Part shown: positions 1-12,196 of the stretch, in pieces
How positions within the stretch are numbered: the stretch's first letter is position 1
Layout of the letters: each line of letters opens with the position of its first letter
Source of the DNA: Chrysemys picta bellii
Lineage: Eukaryota; Chordata; Testudines; Emydidae
Reading direction: 5' to 3'
DNA: 64,000 nt
NCBI RefSeq assembly: GCF_011386835.1
Contig: NC_088800.1
Location: 25,658,572 to 25,722,571 of the forward strand
Position numbers and translations under genes: made by a program
The notes under the pieces: generated by a model
What the model saw: only the letters and a program-made list of their open reading frames with translations
Database searches by the model: none
Told to the model about the DNA's origin: nothing

Positions 1-16
1 GTATATATATATATAT
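1..16. repeat. (TA)n microsatellite at window edge
   Basis: Alternating T and A run at the first bases of the window; its left extent is unknown. Confidence 0.8.
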
Positions 17-627
17 GCTCTGCTCCAACAGTTAGATTACATACCAATTGCAGACTGTGGGCCCAATGGTGCAGACCCATTTAAATTCACATTAAAGTCA
101 ATGGAAAGACTATCTCGTTGATGTCAGTACGAGTTGGATTGGGCCCTGTGCATAGAACAGCTAGAGTATCAGGCTCTGACTGCCTGTGACAGTGTTGGGA
201 ATATGTCTGTGTCAAATTGTGAACTTCATTTAGTGCTGTATCATTTATGAGTGTAACCTGCACTGTACACTAGAACTCCCATTTTGTATTGATCATACTT
301 TGTGTCCTGTGTTGAGGGCCATTTGATTTGGTATACACATATCCTGTTTGTTATTAATAAAAAGGCTGGATAGGAGGGAGGGTTGTATCTCACCTTCTGA
401 GCAGCAAACATAGGAAGAGGCATCCAGACAGCTCCCATGGACTTGTGGCTTTGTACATATTCATCACCCCCCTATGAAACAAGGGTCGTGTGCATGTGAT
501 CCCAGCCTGATTGGAGCATGGGTTTTTATAGTGGAAGCTCATGACCAAGACTGTTTACAAGCAGGAGGTGTCCTGTGTGCGCGCGCGGGGGAGTGCGGGG
601 GGTTAGGTAAGACAGGTTCATGTAGAC
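17..627. other. Intergenic sequence without recognised gene
   Basis: AT-rich sequence with only short chance frames. A short alternating GC/purine patch lies near 575-603. I see no exon, RNA gene or clear repeat here. Confidence 0.5.
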
Positions 628-799
628 CAGTGGGTCTCAACCTGCAGCCCATTTGCTGCCCAATTAGCACACAGCTGTGGCCCATGTGATATCCCAAGGG
701 CCATACAGGTAGTATATATACATTGTGTTGGTGTGGCCCAAGTAACGCATAGAGCGCTGCATATGCGGCCCACAATGGTAAGTAGCTTGAAAACCACTG
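628..799. mobile_element. hAT-type miniature element, 172 bp
   Basis: The left end reads CAGTGGGTCTCAACCT and the right end closes with AAACCACTG, so the outer bases are inverted (CAGTGG...CCACTG). The element is flanked by a perfect 8-bp direct repeat ATGTAGAC at 620-627 and 800-807. An 8-bp duplication with CAG...CTG termini is the hAT signature. No coding capacity; non-autonomous. Confidence 0.85.
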
Positions 800-807
800 A
801 TGTAGAC

Positions 808-2063
808 ATTTGTGTTAAAAATCCTTTTCTTGTTATGATTTGATTCCTACTATTGCTCTGAGGTGATCAATCTGATACACCTTTATTGGCCTTATTTGCT
901 GAGGTCTTGAGCACCTGCAGCTCCCATTGACTTAAACAGGAGCTGTGGGTGCTCAGCACTTCTGAAAAGCAGGCCCAAGATGTTTTAAGTTGGTCATCCA
1001 AAAGTGGAGGCACCTAAAATCAGAGGTCATTAAGTCCTGCATTTTGTTGACCCCAAACTGCCATTAAACTCAGTGGGAATTTTGGGTATGCAAGAAATGC
1101 AGGACTGAGCCCTAATTGATATTAGTAGCTGATACCTTAGTTATAATTTTGCTAATACTGATAAACATTGTCAACATTTTGTTTATATTGTATTGATATA
1201 AAGCCTGATTGAATAAGAGTGTCTCCAATGAAAATGTATGTATTTCATTAAGCCATTTTGGTGAATGAAAATTTAAAATAAAATAATATACATCTGTAGT
1301 CCATTTTGTTGTTCAGGATTTTAAAGTTCTTTACAAACATTACCATCTGGCATTTACATGGTTTCATTATCATGGTTTATAGTCACACAAATCTATCAAA
1401 ATCACTTCACACACCAATAAAATCCAGCAACTTCTGGCTCATCTTAAAGGAACAGCTCACAGTAAGATGAAGAGTTTTTTAAGTGCTGACCCACTCTGCT
1501 TTCCTTTGGTGTCCTTACTAATTTTTACTCAAGACTTTTAAGGATGAACTAAAAATTGAGAGTGCAATTCTGCCATCCTTAATTACGCCTGAGTAGTATC
1601 TTAGTCTGCGAGTAGTCCAACTGAAAGGTGATACTCAACATGAATGTGGGGTTGCAGAATCACAGACGGGAAGGACCTCAGGATTCAGCCTCATTTGTTT
1701 TTAGTTTGGGTCTAGCTGAAGAACTGAAGATTTCTATTTACTGAGGGTTAAATTCAGACACAATTTATGTTTAGTATGTCTGGTTTGCAAGCCTGCTAGG
1801 AATTTCCCCTAACACAGAGTTCAGAGAAGAATGAACATTACTTATATCTTACCAGAGTAAAATGCATCAGATCTGGACCTACTCATTGCTGTTGCTTTCT
1901 GCTACCACACAGAGGATCTGAATTCAAGTTCTGAACTTGGTGCTCTGTTTTCCAGACATGCAGGAGTTGAGTGCTTCATGGTCATGAATAAATCAACACA
2001 AGGAAAGGTAGGCTCAGGATGGAGTATCTCTCCTGTCTGCTAGACTGACGGCACAGGACCATT
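808..2063. other. Intergenic sequence, possible old repeat scraps
   Basis: No supported gene. Segments near 900-975 and 1040-1115 resemble old amniote interspersed repeats (phrases such as 'gctcccattgactt' and 'actcagtggg') but are too diverged to name. Confidence 0.4.
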
Positions 2064-2119
2064 GGGGACTGGACTAGATGACCTCTCGAGGTCCCTTCCA
2101 GTCCTATGATTCTATGATT
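2064..2119 (+). mobile_element. CR1 LINE 3'-end fragment
   Basis: The sequence gives the CR1 3' tail: a 'ggactagatgacctc' stretch, a 'ggtcccttccagtcctatg' stretch, and a terminal repeat of 'attctatg' type. Only the last ~55 bp is recognisable, as expected for severe 5' truncation during target-primed reverse transcription. Confidence 0.8.
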
Positions 2120-2192
2120 GTTTAGCCTGCAAGATGTGGTTCATTATCCATGGGGCTGAAGTCTTGCCCTCATCCCATCTAGGCACTGGATC

Positions 2193-2693
2193 CAGGGCCG
2201 GTGGAAGGATGTTTCGCGCCCTAAGCGTAACTTCCACCTTGCGCCCCCCCTGCCCCATCCCCGAGCCCTCGCCCTGAGGCCCCCCCCCCGCGGTAGCTCC
2301 CCCCCACCCTGAGGCACCCCCCTTGGCAGCTCCCCAGCCCCCACCCTGAGGGCCCCCCCCGCCCCAGCTCACCCCTGCCCCGCCTCCTCCCCGAGCACGC
2401 CATCACTGCTTCACTTCTCCCACCTCCCAGGCTTGCGGCGCCAAGCCTGGGAGGCGGGAGAAGTGAAGCAGCGATGGCGTGCTCGGGGAGGAGGCGGGGC
2501 AGGGGTGAGCTGGGGCGGGGAGTTCCCCTGCGTGCCACCCCCCCCCTTGCTGCAGGCAGCCCTCCCCGCGCTCCACTGCCCGAGCTCCCTCCACCTAAAT
2601 GCTGGTGGTGACCGGGGCGGCTGAAGATCCGGCCACTGCGGTCGCTGCTGAAGGAAATGGCGCCCCCCCCAAATCCTAGCACCCTAGGCCCTG
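2193..2693. mobile_element. hAT-type GC-rich miniature element with internal palindrome
   Basis: Ends are CAGGGCCGG on the left and TAGGCCCTG on the right. A perfect 8-bp duplication ACTGGATC sits at 2185-2192 and 2694-2701. The interior is very GC-rich. It holds a near-perfect inverted repeat with arms of about 75 bp, roughly 2357-2433 facing 2440-2520, around a centre at 'cggcgc'. Open frames on both strands here are by-products of base composition and the palindrome. Confidence 0.85.
2357..2520. repeat. Large imperfect palindrome inside hAT-type element
   Basis: The stretch ending 'cccaggcttg' is followed, after six bases, by its reverse complement 'caagcctggg'. Pairing continues outward through 'cttcacttctccc'/'gggagaagtgaag' and 'cgagcacgcc'/'ggcgtgctcg'. 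As DNA or RNA it would form a long hairpin. Confidence 0.85.
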
Positions 2694-3026
2694 ACTGGAT
2701 CCAGTTCAAAGCCAAAATTAGGCTTCCAAGAAAAAAACCAAGGTAATGGGGATGAATCCAGATGACAGTTGTGGGGAGCTGGCCTTCACTGACATGCTTG
2801 GGTTGGATCCTGATCCTACTGAAGTCACTTCCAAAACTCCCATCAGCTTCAATAGGAGCAGGATGATGGCCTTTATCCGAGACATTCCCAATGCATTCAT
2901 GGTTTATAGCAAATCCCACTAATCAATACAAAAGTGACAGCAAGTTACAATATAACAGAGCCAACAAACTGGCTGCTATCCTATTCTGAGGCCTCCTATT
3001 CTCTTCTTCAATGCTTAGCCAAACTA

Positions 3027-5582
3027 CACTGCTCTACAGCCAAAATGCTTCTGAAATAAATGTAGTCAAACTTTACTAATTCTGGGTCACTGAGAACAAA
3101 AATGATGCTCAAAATTGTTGATTGGCTCTAGTTTTCAAGATATGCTATTGGGTCAGTATATACGACCCTCGACTTGGGAATGGCGGAGGATGAGTGAGTT
3201 ATAAAGGGAAGGGATCTCAATTTAAACCAGAAATGACTAAAATACATCTTTGACTGGATCTATGAATCTATGACTGGGTTTGGACAGTACTTGCTTTTTA
3301 GGCAAAACAATGAATGATGCAATCTGAAGCTGGTATTATTATTATTATTCCTAGAAGTCATGGATGATGCAATCATAACGAAGCTTACATCACTCTGCTG
3401 AACAAATTGCCCCATATCAGCTCTAGAAATCATACAGTGTCGTGCTCTCTTATTTGTCAGTATTTGATTTTGCAAAGGGACACATTTCTGTTTAGCCAAA
3501 GTGAGCAGAGATGCCTCATACTTGTGTGAACAATGCAGATAACTTCTGCTATGTTTGTGGTGAAGTGACTTTTGCATCATAAAAGCGCAGTATAACACTA
3601 TGGTTAAGAAAGCCTATCACCTTTATTTTGGCTGCAAAATTGGAGATCAGGACAAGAGGTGGACCCCACACATATGCTGCAACACTTGTGCAACAAATCT
3701 TCGCCAGTGGTTGAACAGGAAAAGGAAATCTATGCCTTTTGCAGTGCCAATGATTTGGAGAGAGCCAACAGATCATACCAGCAATTGTTACTTCTGCATG
3801 GTGCCTCCAGTTGGGAAAGGTGTGTCAAAGAAGAAAAAGTGGACTGTGCATTATCCAAACATTCCATCAGCTATACGCCCAGTACCCCACGGAGAAGGAC
3901 TGCTGGTTCCTGATGCACCAGAATCGTTCTCACTTGAGTCAGATGAGGAAGAGGAAGAGGATGAAACTTCTGGTCCTGAACCATCAATGTCACAGGACCC
4001 ACATTTTCTCCCATCCTCCTCCTCTGAACCACACCTCATAACACAAGGTGAAGTGAATGACCTTGTCAGGGATTTGGAACTACCCAAGAGTAAGGCAGAG
4101 CTGTTGGGCTCCAGACTACAGCAGTGGAATCTCCTGGCAGGTGATGTTAGGGTTTCCATGTTCCGTGACCATCAAAAGGATCTTGTCCCATTCTTCTTCA
4201 TGGAAGGTGATCTTGTAGCCTGCAACAACATCGATGGTGTTCTGGCAGCCCTCAACATCGTTCACGATCCAGATGAGTGGAGACTGTTCATTGATTCATC
4301 GAAGACGAGTCTTAAAGCTGTTTTCCTGTATAATGGCAATGTTTTGCCATCAATTCCAGTTGGTCATGCAGTCCATATGTAGGAAACCTATGACAACATG
4401 AAACAACTTTTGAGGTGCATAAACTATGACCAACATCAGTGGTAGCTTTGTGGCGATTTGAAGGTTGTTGCTCTCTTGCTTGGTCTGCAGACTGGATACA
4501 CAAAGTACTGCTGTTTTCTCTGCAAATGGGATAGTCGTGCAAGAGATTCCCACTACATCGAGAAAGATTGGCCACTCCGACAGGCATTGGAGCCTGGGAG
4601 GAAAAGTGTTCAGCATCCACCACTTGTTGAATCAAGGAAGATTTTGTTACCACCCTTACACATCAAGCTGGGTCTGATGAAGAACTTTGTCAAGGCCATT
4701 GACAAAACACAAACAGCTTTCAAGTACCTCCGTGGAAAATTTCCAAGGTTAAGTGAAGCTAAGATAAAGAGGAAGGTGTCTTTGTTGGTCCTCAGATTCG
4801 TGAACTTCTTCGAGATGATGCATTTGACCATGCACTGCGTGGCAAGGAAAAGACGGCATGGAAAGCCTTCCAGTTAGTGGCAATAAATTTTCTCGGAAAC
4901 AACAAGGCAGACAACTACAGGTTGTTGGTGGAAAACTTCCTCAAGGCATACAAAAGCCTTGGTTGCAACATGTCACTAAAGATACATTTTTTGCACTCTC
5001 ATCTAAATTTTTTTCCACCGAACTGCGGAGCAGTGAGCGACGAGCACGGTGAGCGATTTCACCAGGACATTGCAACAATGGAGAAACGCTATCAGGGCAA
5101 ATGGAGCCCATCAATGCTTGCAGACTATTGCTGGACAGTGACAAGAGATGCTCCATTTAATGAATACAAGAGACAAGCCAAAAAGCGCCGAGTAGACACT
5201 GAATAGGACTAAACTATGTACATAATAGTTTTTTGCCTTTTGTTTCATAATAAATTTTATTTATATAACTCTTTTGCTGATTTTTAAAGTGTTACATAAA
5301 CAGGACAGGTGAAATATTATCATGTAAAGCAACCATAAACACATGAAAAGACCTAGGTTTACAATTTATGATTAAAACTCTACTATCTACACAATATACA
5401 TAGACATAAAATGTATCTTAGAAATATCTTAGAAAAAGTATATCTTAAATCATAAATATCTTAGAAACAGTAGCCAATCAGTTGTTTTAATTGTCATATT
5501 TGAATTCAGCACATCAAAATACATAATAAATAGCACATTTTATCTCTGAAGCAGACGACTTCTCAAAAATTGTAGACCAGTG
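3027..5582 (+). mobile_element. CACTG-ended DNA transposon, near full length
   Basis: The left end reads CACTGCTCTACA. The right end reads TGTAGACCAGTG, whose reverse complement is CACTGGTCTACA, giving a 12-bp terminal inverted repeat with one mismatch. The left boundary is supported independently by a second copy (minus strand, ending at 14,376) that stops matching at the same base. Between the ends is one long broken gene (3511-5206). No convincing target duplication is visible (cta on the left, ata on the right). CACT termini plus the protein motifs suggest a CACTA/Mirage/Chapaev (CMC) relative; this is inference. Confidence 0.7.
3511..5206 (+). pseudogene. Broken transposase of CACTG-ended element
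   Basis: One protein of about 565 codons can be followed through five lesions: TAA at 3580, a 1-base deletion near 3595 (seen by comparison with the 13.5 kb copy), TAG at 4380, TAG at 4443 and a 1-base loss near 4773. The N-terminus has paired cysteines (FCYVCGE, then ICCNTC, then NCYFC) typical of a zinc finger, followed by an acidic serine-rich linker. The C-terminal half has a conserved look: aspartate in FIDSSK (4293), aspartate in CGDLK (4455), C-x2-C (4512-4523), PLH near 4655, and SDEHGERFH with H-x4-H (5036-5062). This order fits a DDE nuclease with the zinc-binding extras known from CMC and Transib/RAG1 transposases. I recognise similar proteins, usually annotated as uncharacterised, from arthropod and cnidarian genomes, but cannot confirm the family. 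The copy is dead; activity would need another locus. Confidence 0.65.
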
Positions 5583-8500
5583 ATATCAGCCTGATATCCT
5601 GTATCTTTCTTCCTGATGAACACAAACTACTTTATAGCTGAATTCACCAGCAATTTTTTTTTAAAAGGGAATAAATGTAGTGTCCAAATAAATTGCCCAG
5701 TAATGGAAGTAATTCCTTTATCAACACCACTTACTCAATAATTGTAAAAGAAAAATAAATTAACAAAAAGGAAATGTATACTAATAAATAGCAACAATGC
5801 ACTGGCAGAGAAAGGACGCATTAGCAATGAAACATTTACTCAGATAATATCACTCTAAAATTCACTCAGTCAGTCTCTACAGTACCCTGCATTTTCTCTT
5901 TTTGCTTTTTTAGTCACAGCTCACACATCTGTGAATCATTCCAGGGGAAAGTTTGAGAGATGCTTTGTGTCAGGTCAATCCAGGTTCATTCACTGTACAT
6001 CCTTAGAAAGCCAGAAAAAATTGTGTGTAAATAAAGGGGGGAGGGGAAGAAGAATGTTTAATGGGACAGTCACAGTTAATCTTTTATTGAAATATCATGT
6101 GTAGTATGTTTTTCTGATTACAAACAAAACTATAGTTATTTTTCTTTAATTCAGTAACACTAATAAAGCAGCCAATTAATGCTGTTGTCTGTGTGTATTG
6201 TAAACAACGACACACAAACAAAGCCCTCGTTGCTTTTCTGGTACTAACAAAGCTATTCAAGCTAAAACATATTCCTCAGCAGAACAACAACAAAATAAAT
6301 GACAACATTAATTCAATCCAGAATGCTTGATAAATTGAGAGGAATTGTTTACCCAGTGTGTAAAGAAATCTGTTAGGGGTGGGTTTTATTATGATCTGCA
6401 TAGTCATCCATCTTCCTGTACTATCTTGTTTCATGTTTGTGAGTAAAACATATACAGTAATTTAGCATTCAGATAATCCCACAACTATAATCCAGACAGA
6501 TTTAGCTCAAATTTCTCCAGGATTTCTATTATCTAGATTTAGCTATGTGTTGTTGACTGGATATTTTAAACTGCTGCAAATGCTTTATTCTGCAATAAAC
6601 AACATATTTTGATGCTCTGATAATTGAAGCTGTGGATTGTTCTTGGCATTAACCACATGTAAAATTGTATTTTTGCGGGGGCAGTGATTGCACAGCTGGA
6701 GCATACTTTTAATGGATTCCAGTTATTTGACTGCACAACACACAACAGTATACAGTGTCTATAGCTAAGTGAATGTAATATCTAGTTCTACAGTAACAAC
6801 TGAGGAGAATTTGAAGAAGGTTTACCTCCATTACTTGTAACATATCTGAAAGAGAAGTTAACTACTTAACTAATTCATATTAATTAGAACTTTTATTATT
6901 GTCAGCAAATCCCCTTCACTCCAACAAGCCCCTTCAATGCAACTCCCAACCTCCCTTTCCCTGTAATTTCTAGAAAAATGGGAATTTTCTGTATGAAATG
7001 AAGTTGCAGCAAGTCCTAGGATGCTGTGCACCAGGCAAGTTGGGAGACCCTTTGTCATATGTTAAAATTAACTGCAAATGTATTCCTGGTGAGAAAGAGG
7101 GAGACAGTGGTGAGCCCGGACCACTCTGCAGGGGAAGATGAGGCATGAAGAGTTCAGGATTACTCAACTGGCTGCTGGTTTAACTGCTTGTAGGTTCTTT
7201 CCAATAAAACAGGCCATGGATTTCCATAGTCTTGAATCCACAAGCATTTTCATAAAATCTCTCTTTAGAGTAGCACCAACTGTGGTAGCAATGGTGTAAC
7301 AGGATCCAGATATTGTGGTAGAAATGTTGGTGATTGGTCCATATTAGCACTCCCACACTTGTTACCATTTGCGGAGCTGAAGCAGTGCGAGACATTACGG
7401 GGAAAAGTGTGTTGGAGACCAGGCCAAAAAGCTGTTTCTGTGCTGGGAAATTTCATCATTGCAGCTTGCGCCAGAGTGACTGAGCCAATGCAAACTGTGA
7501 CAGGGTCGACTCGGACAGTGGCAGGGTCCAATGCTGGATAAGGTGAAATCCTGCTACAGGCACCCACTGAAAATTAGGAAATTTTGCAAATTAGCAAATG
7601 AGTGAACAAACAGATTTCAGGAATCCCCTCCTTTTTTGAAAATTGTAGATTTTTATGATTTCACAAGTAAACGTACTATTGAATATTCTGTAGGAATAAT
7701 GAGTTCTACTAGTATGGGATCTCTCTACAAGGATCTGCTATTCAGATCTTTGCTGAGAAGTAGGACAAGATCACTATTTTTGTGTGAATTATAATATGTA
7801 TAATTTCCCAAGATTCTGATATAAACACAAAGTATTAGCTAATTATTGTCATTTTTAAAAGGCATCTGAATTTCTTGAAGCCAACAAGAAATACACTAAG
7901 AAATTAATAGTCTAAACAATGATCATGTGTGAGGTGTCTGCTACCTTATCACTCTAGTGTCAGAAGTGTTTATTCACCTAGAAAACATGGTTTTCACTCC
8001 CTTTATAATACTGTCAACATTCCTATTAGGTGTTTATCCACCTGTTTATCTCTTGTTCAGTCTCAGCCCAAAATTAATTTTTTTGGAGAATTTGAAAAAA
8101 GGCACTTCCGCTGTGTCTGGGTTTGCAAGCATAGCGGAAAAAATCCCATGGCTTCTTTTTCAGTTTATCCTTTTAAAACTCAAAAATAGCTTGGGCTTAT
8201 ACCATTAAACTTGTCTTTTAGTTCTGAACCACAGAAAACCATGGAATTTTTGCCTTTGAACTCAAAGTGGGTATCAAGTTTTACACTGAAGTAAATAAAA
8301 GAAGAATTTGGTCTGATGCTTTCAATTATTTCACCAGCTGACAAAGGATTTAGTGATGCCAGCTAAGCAGAGATGTGAAAATTAGGTGTTAATGTTTCAG
8401 GGCCTGCAACGGCTACAAATCTCTTCTTTAAGAGATTAGTTGCGTTATGTGTTGGGTTTTTTTTAGATACTTTTCCATGGCTAGCAACTATGACAATGCT

Positions 8501-8805
8501 TCTGCTCAGAAACCCGCGAGCATCCCGTACATTGCAGTCACTTTTGGTTTCATACTTGTTCTGAACCATCCTTTGCAGTAAAGAAAATGCTGGTTTGGTT
8601 TCAGATGTTGCAGCAGTTATGTGCTTGCACTGAAGAAACTAGAACCTGACTTACCTCCTTGGTCTGTCACCCATATTAATGCCACATGCAGATTTCCATT
8701 GCCTGCCCCTCCCCCAGTAAGAAGATAATTATATTAGCATTAAAATATTAAGTTGGTAATAAGTGTTTGAAGTTTTGAAGTTGAGTTTGACCTTCAGTCA
8801 TGTTG
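5583..8805. other. AT-rich intergenic stretch, no gene recognised
   Basis: No supported exon. Frames are short and unrelated to anything I know. The AT-rich part around 6100-6700 keeps complex, non-repetitive sequence and could contain conserved non-coding DNA, but one genome cannot show that. Confidence 0.4.
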
Positions 8806-9446
8806 AGATCTGAAAAAGATTTGGGGGTGATAGTGAATAATCTGCTAAATATTAATTCCCAAAAGAGCTAATGCGATCCTGGAATGAATAAACAGGGGAA
8901 TCTCGAGTAGGAGAAAGATGATTTTACTGCTGTATTTAGCACTGGTGTGACTGCTGCTGGATTACAATTCAAGAAGAATGTTAATAAATTGGCGAGGATT
9001 CAGAGAAGATCCACAAGAATGATTGAAGGATCAGAAAACATGACTTGGTAGACTGAACTCCTTGAATCTATTTAGCTTTCCAAAGAGAAGGTTAAGAAGT
9101 GACTTGATTACATTCTGTAAGTACCTACATAGGGAACAAATATTTAATAATGGGCTCTTTAATCTAGCAGAGAAAGGTAAAATATGATCCAATGGCTGGA
9201 AGTTGAAGCTAGACAAATTTAAATTGGAAATAAGCCATACATTTTTAACATTGAGAGTAATTAACCATTGGAACAATTTACTATGGGCCATGGTGGATTC
9301 TCCATACTGAAAATTTTTAAATCAAGATTGGATGTTTTTCTAAAAGATCTGCTCTAGGAATTATTTTGGGGAAGTTTGATGGCCTGTGCTATACAGGAGG
9401 TCAGACTAGCTGATCACAGTGATCCCTTTGGGCCTTAGATGATATG
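8806..9446 (+). mobile_element. Old CR1 LINE fragment (RT C-terminus to 3' end)
   Basis: Recognisable CR1 order but heavily decayed: 'gatttgggggtgatagtg' (matching the intact copy's DLGVTVDE region), a counterpart of the [12 protein letters not shown] region near 9000, a [15 protein letters not shown] counterpart near 9040-9075, the 'ccattggaacaattta' stretch, and a 3' end of 'ggtcagactagctgatcac' type. Many indels and stops mark it as much older than the copy at 19.7 kb. Confidence 0.75.
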
Positions 9447-11179
9447 AAAGTGGGATTGCAGTGTAACTCAATATCACATGCTTGAAATACAACCCAATAG
9501 CCATCCTTATTTCACTCCTCTTCCTCCACCCACCCCAGTTTCTGGTGCAAGCTGTATGGAACACCACATAGTGCTATTGATTTAAATTGCAGTCATGGGT
9601 ATTCAGGACCTGTTAAGATCACACCCTTACTCTGCTCCTTTCCAATAGGATTTCCTTAGAGTCCATTAAAAAAGGTGACCTCAAAGGAACAAAGATTAGT
9701 TTATAGTAAAAGAGGTTAAAAACTGGACCTGATTTAATTGTCATAAGCAGAGAGGTACTATTTTTTTTAAATAAATGCATTAAGCAATTTAAAAGTGTTT
9801 CTCTTTTATTTGTAGTTTACTTTTGTTTGCATAACAAAATGCACACAGTAAACATCTGTTTCAGTCCACAAACCCTTTGCTCATGTCTACACATGCTTAC
9901 TTGGTTGGCTCACTACTTGGTCTGCCTGCCATTCTGTTCTGATCTCCCATCCAACAACATCTATCACAGGTTTTAGCATGATTCCTCTGCCTTTTCCCTG
10001 ACCCCTGTTTTTACTTTCAATAACAAGTGGTAATGTAATAACCTCTTTGGCATACAGTATGTAAGATCACCTGCCTAAACACTGAGGGTAAAGTCCTGGC
10101 CCTATTGAAGTCAATTGCAAAACTTTCATTGACATCAATGGGTCCATGATTTCACCTTCAGGGTATTAATTGCACTAGGAATGGGTCCATGTTCGCAAAG
10201 CAAAACCACCAGCTGAAACAGCATAATGCAAATATCGGGAGGACTGTTTTTCATGACGTTATTAGACTGGTAGTTCTTCATGAATTCACCTACACTTTCA
10301 GAAATTGAACTATGTCAACGGGTCCACAATTTTTTTGGAGGTGGGGGATGGACAGAGAAGCATTTTGGCAATACTTCACATCAGTCACTAATGTTACAAT
10401 ACATAATTGTATAGCTATAAGCATAGTCAGAGGATACTGACATAGCAATATTCTCCAGCAAGAGACAACTATGTATTATGAGTGTAGAGTGTACTTTTCC
10501 AGAAACATATATACATAAAAAGAAAAAAAAACATAGGGAACAAAAAATTAGCAGAATATCATGAAGATCTGAAATAAATGCAGCAATTACAAGTCAGCAG
10601 AGCAGGCTCACTCTCTAAAAAAAATTAATATAATGGAGTTCTCTGTTTGTGTCTATGTCTTGAGCTCACATATGCTCTGTATATATGTAAAAGGATTTCT
10701 TTTTCTAACTGCCTGCTCTGCAAATTCACCTTGGCATCTGAGACTCAAGCTGTTTTCTTTCTGGCTTGTACATCACCAGTTAAGATTCTGCAACCATTCC
10801 ACTCCAGAGTTTGCCTTCAGCTATCCTTGTGCAACCGTATCATCTGCCATTGGGTTGCACAGATACAAATGAGACAGAATTGGGTCTACAATTGGAATTT
10901 AGTGAACAATTCTGTCAGTGCTGTGTGAGACCAAATAAGATCCAACTCCCTCTCCCACACCTGTGTTAGATCTATAGTGCTAATAGAAATCAAACTAGTA
11001 AGTTGTTCTAACTCTAAATATACACAGGAAGCAGATTTGTTATATGAGAAGCTGCCATTTGCACAGTTATTTTTCAGAGTTGAACAAGTTGTTTGAATCT
11101 CCTCTCTTCTTTTCAAACTACTGTTGCTTGCTGAACATGTATTCTTATACATAAGTCTTGCTACTCTGTCCTGCCCTTA
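9447..11179. other. Intergenic sequence, no gene recognised
   Basis: No supported gene. A segment at about 10,083-10,165 resembles a widespread old amniote repeat ('attgaagtcaattg', 'attgacatcaatggg'). Short frames near 10,630-10,930 have no recognisable product. Confidence 0.4.
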
Positions 11180-11318
11180 GTTTGGCAAGGTATAAGAGCA
11201 GGTTAGACAAACACCTGTCAGGGATGATCTAGAGATAATACTTAGTCCTGCCATGAGTGCAGGGGACTGGACTAGATGACCTCTCAAAGTCCCTTCCAGT
11301 CCTATGATTCTATGAAGA
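11180..11318 (+). mobile_element. CR1 LINE 3'-end fragment
   Basis: The final ~140 bp of a CR1: 'ggttagacaaacacctgtca', 'ggactggactagatgacc', 'cccttccagtcctatg' and a terminal 'attctatga'. Moderately diverged and strongly 5'-truncated. Confidence 0.85.
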
Positions 11319-11902
11319 TGATGCAATTCACATCAGCATATAACATTAAGCCCTGTGATGACAGTCACCAAAACTGGTGAGCTCCCCTCCTATCTTTATC
11401 TGCTTTATTCACTGGTCCCACGCAACTCTAATAATGCCAGGTGTAATCTTATGTCTGTAGAATGAATTGGAATGATATTTCTTGCTGTAATATATTAAAA
11501 CCCCACAAAAATTGCCTTGAACTGTATAATTATTGAGAACACTTACTATTATCTTTGACTCTTCTGAGATGGCATAATGCATCAAATTCTTCTACCATGT
11601 ATTTGTTTTTATGATATGAACTGAACTGCTACAGTAAAGCTCATTTCAAACCACAGCTCACAGAGCAAAGGCCAGTATCATTATACTCTACCCTGTTCTC
11701 TCCTATACTCAGAACACATCATGGTCATAAACTGGTATCTGTTATTCTCTTACATGAATGTTATATGTAATATTTAATGAAAAAACAATTCAGTTGAAAA
11801 TGCACTAGGCACAAAATGATGAAGAACATAAGGTGGTGACTAGTGTAGAGATTGATAGCTGAATTTCTTTCTCAGCTATTTAAGGAAAGTTAGAGGCCTC
11901 AG
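11319..11902. other. Intergenic sequence, no gene recognised
   Basis: I see no gene, RNA or clear repeat in this stretch. Confidence 0.4.
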
Positions 11903-11905
11903 TTA

Positions 11906-12193
11906 GGGCTTGTCTTCACTACCCGCCCGGATCGGCAGGTAGAAATCGATCTCTCGGGGATCGATTTATCGCGTCTCGTCGGGATGCGATAAGCGATCCC
12001 CGAATCGACGCGCGTACTCCACCAGCCCAGGTAGGAGTAAGCGCCGTTGACGGGGGAGCCATGGCGGTCGATTTGCCACCGTCCTCACAGTGGGGTAAGT
12101 CGGATCAGATACGTCGAATTCAGCTACGCTATTCCCGTAGCTGAATTTGCGTATCTGAAATCGATCCCCCCCCCCCGTAGTGTAGACGTAGCC
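11906..12193. mobile_element. TTA-flanked miniature inverted-repeat element
   Basis: Left end GGGCTTGTCTTCACTAC, right end GTAGTGTAGACGTAGCC; these are imperfect inverted repeats of 17 bp. TTA lies directly outside each end (11,903-905 and 12,194-196). The interior is CpG-rich with several restriction-site-like palindromes (atcgat). TTA duplication and G-rich ends suggest a PIF/Harbinger-type MITE; the class is an inference. Confidence 0.75.
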
Positions 12194-12196
12194 TTA

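Noticed and set aside
2221..2919. 232-codon minus frame at 2.2-2.9 kb
   Set aside because: Most of it is the GC-rich hAT-type element and its palindrome, and it crosses the element's boundary and target duplication.
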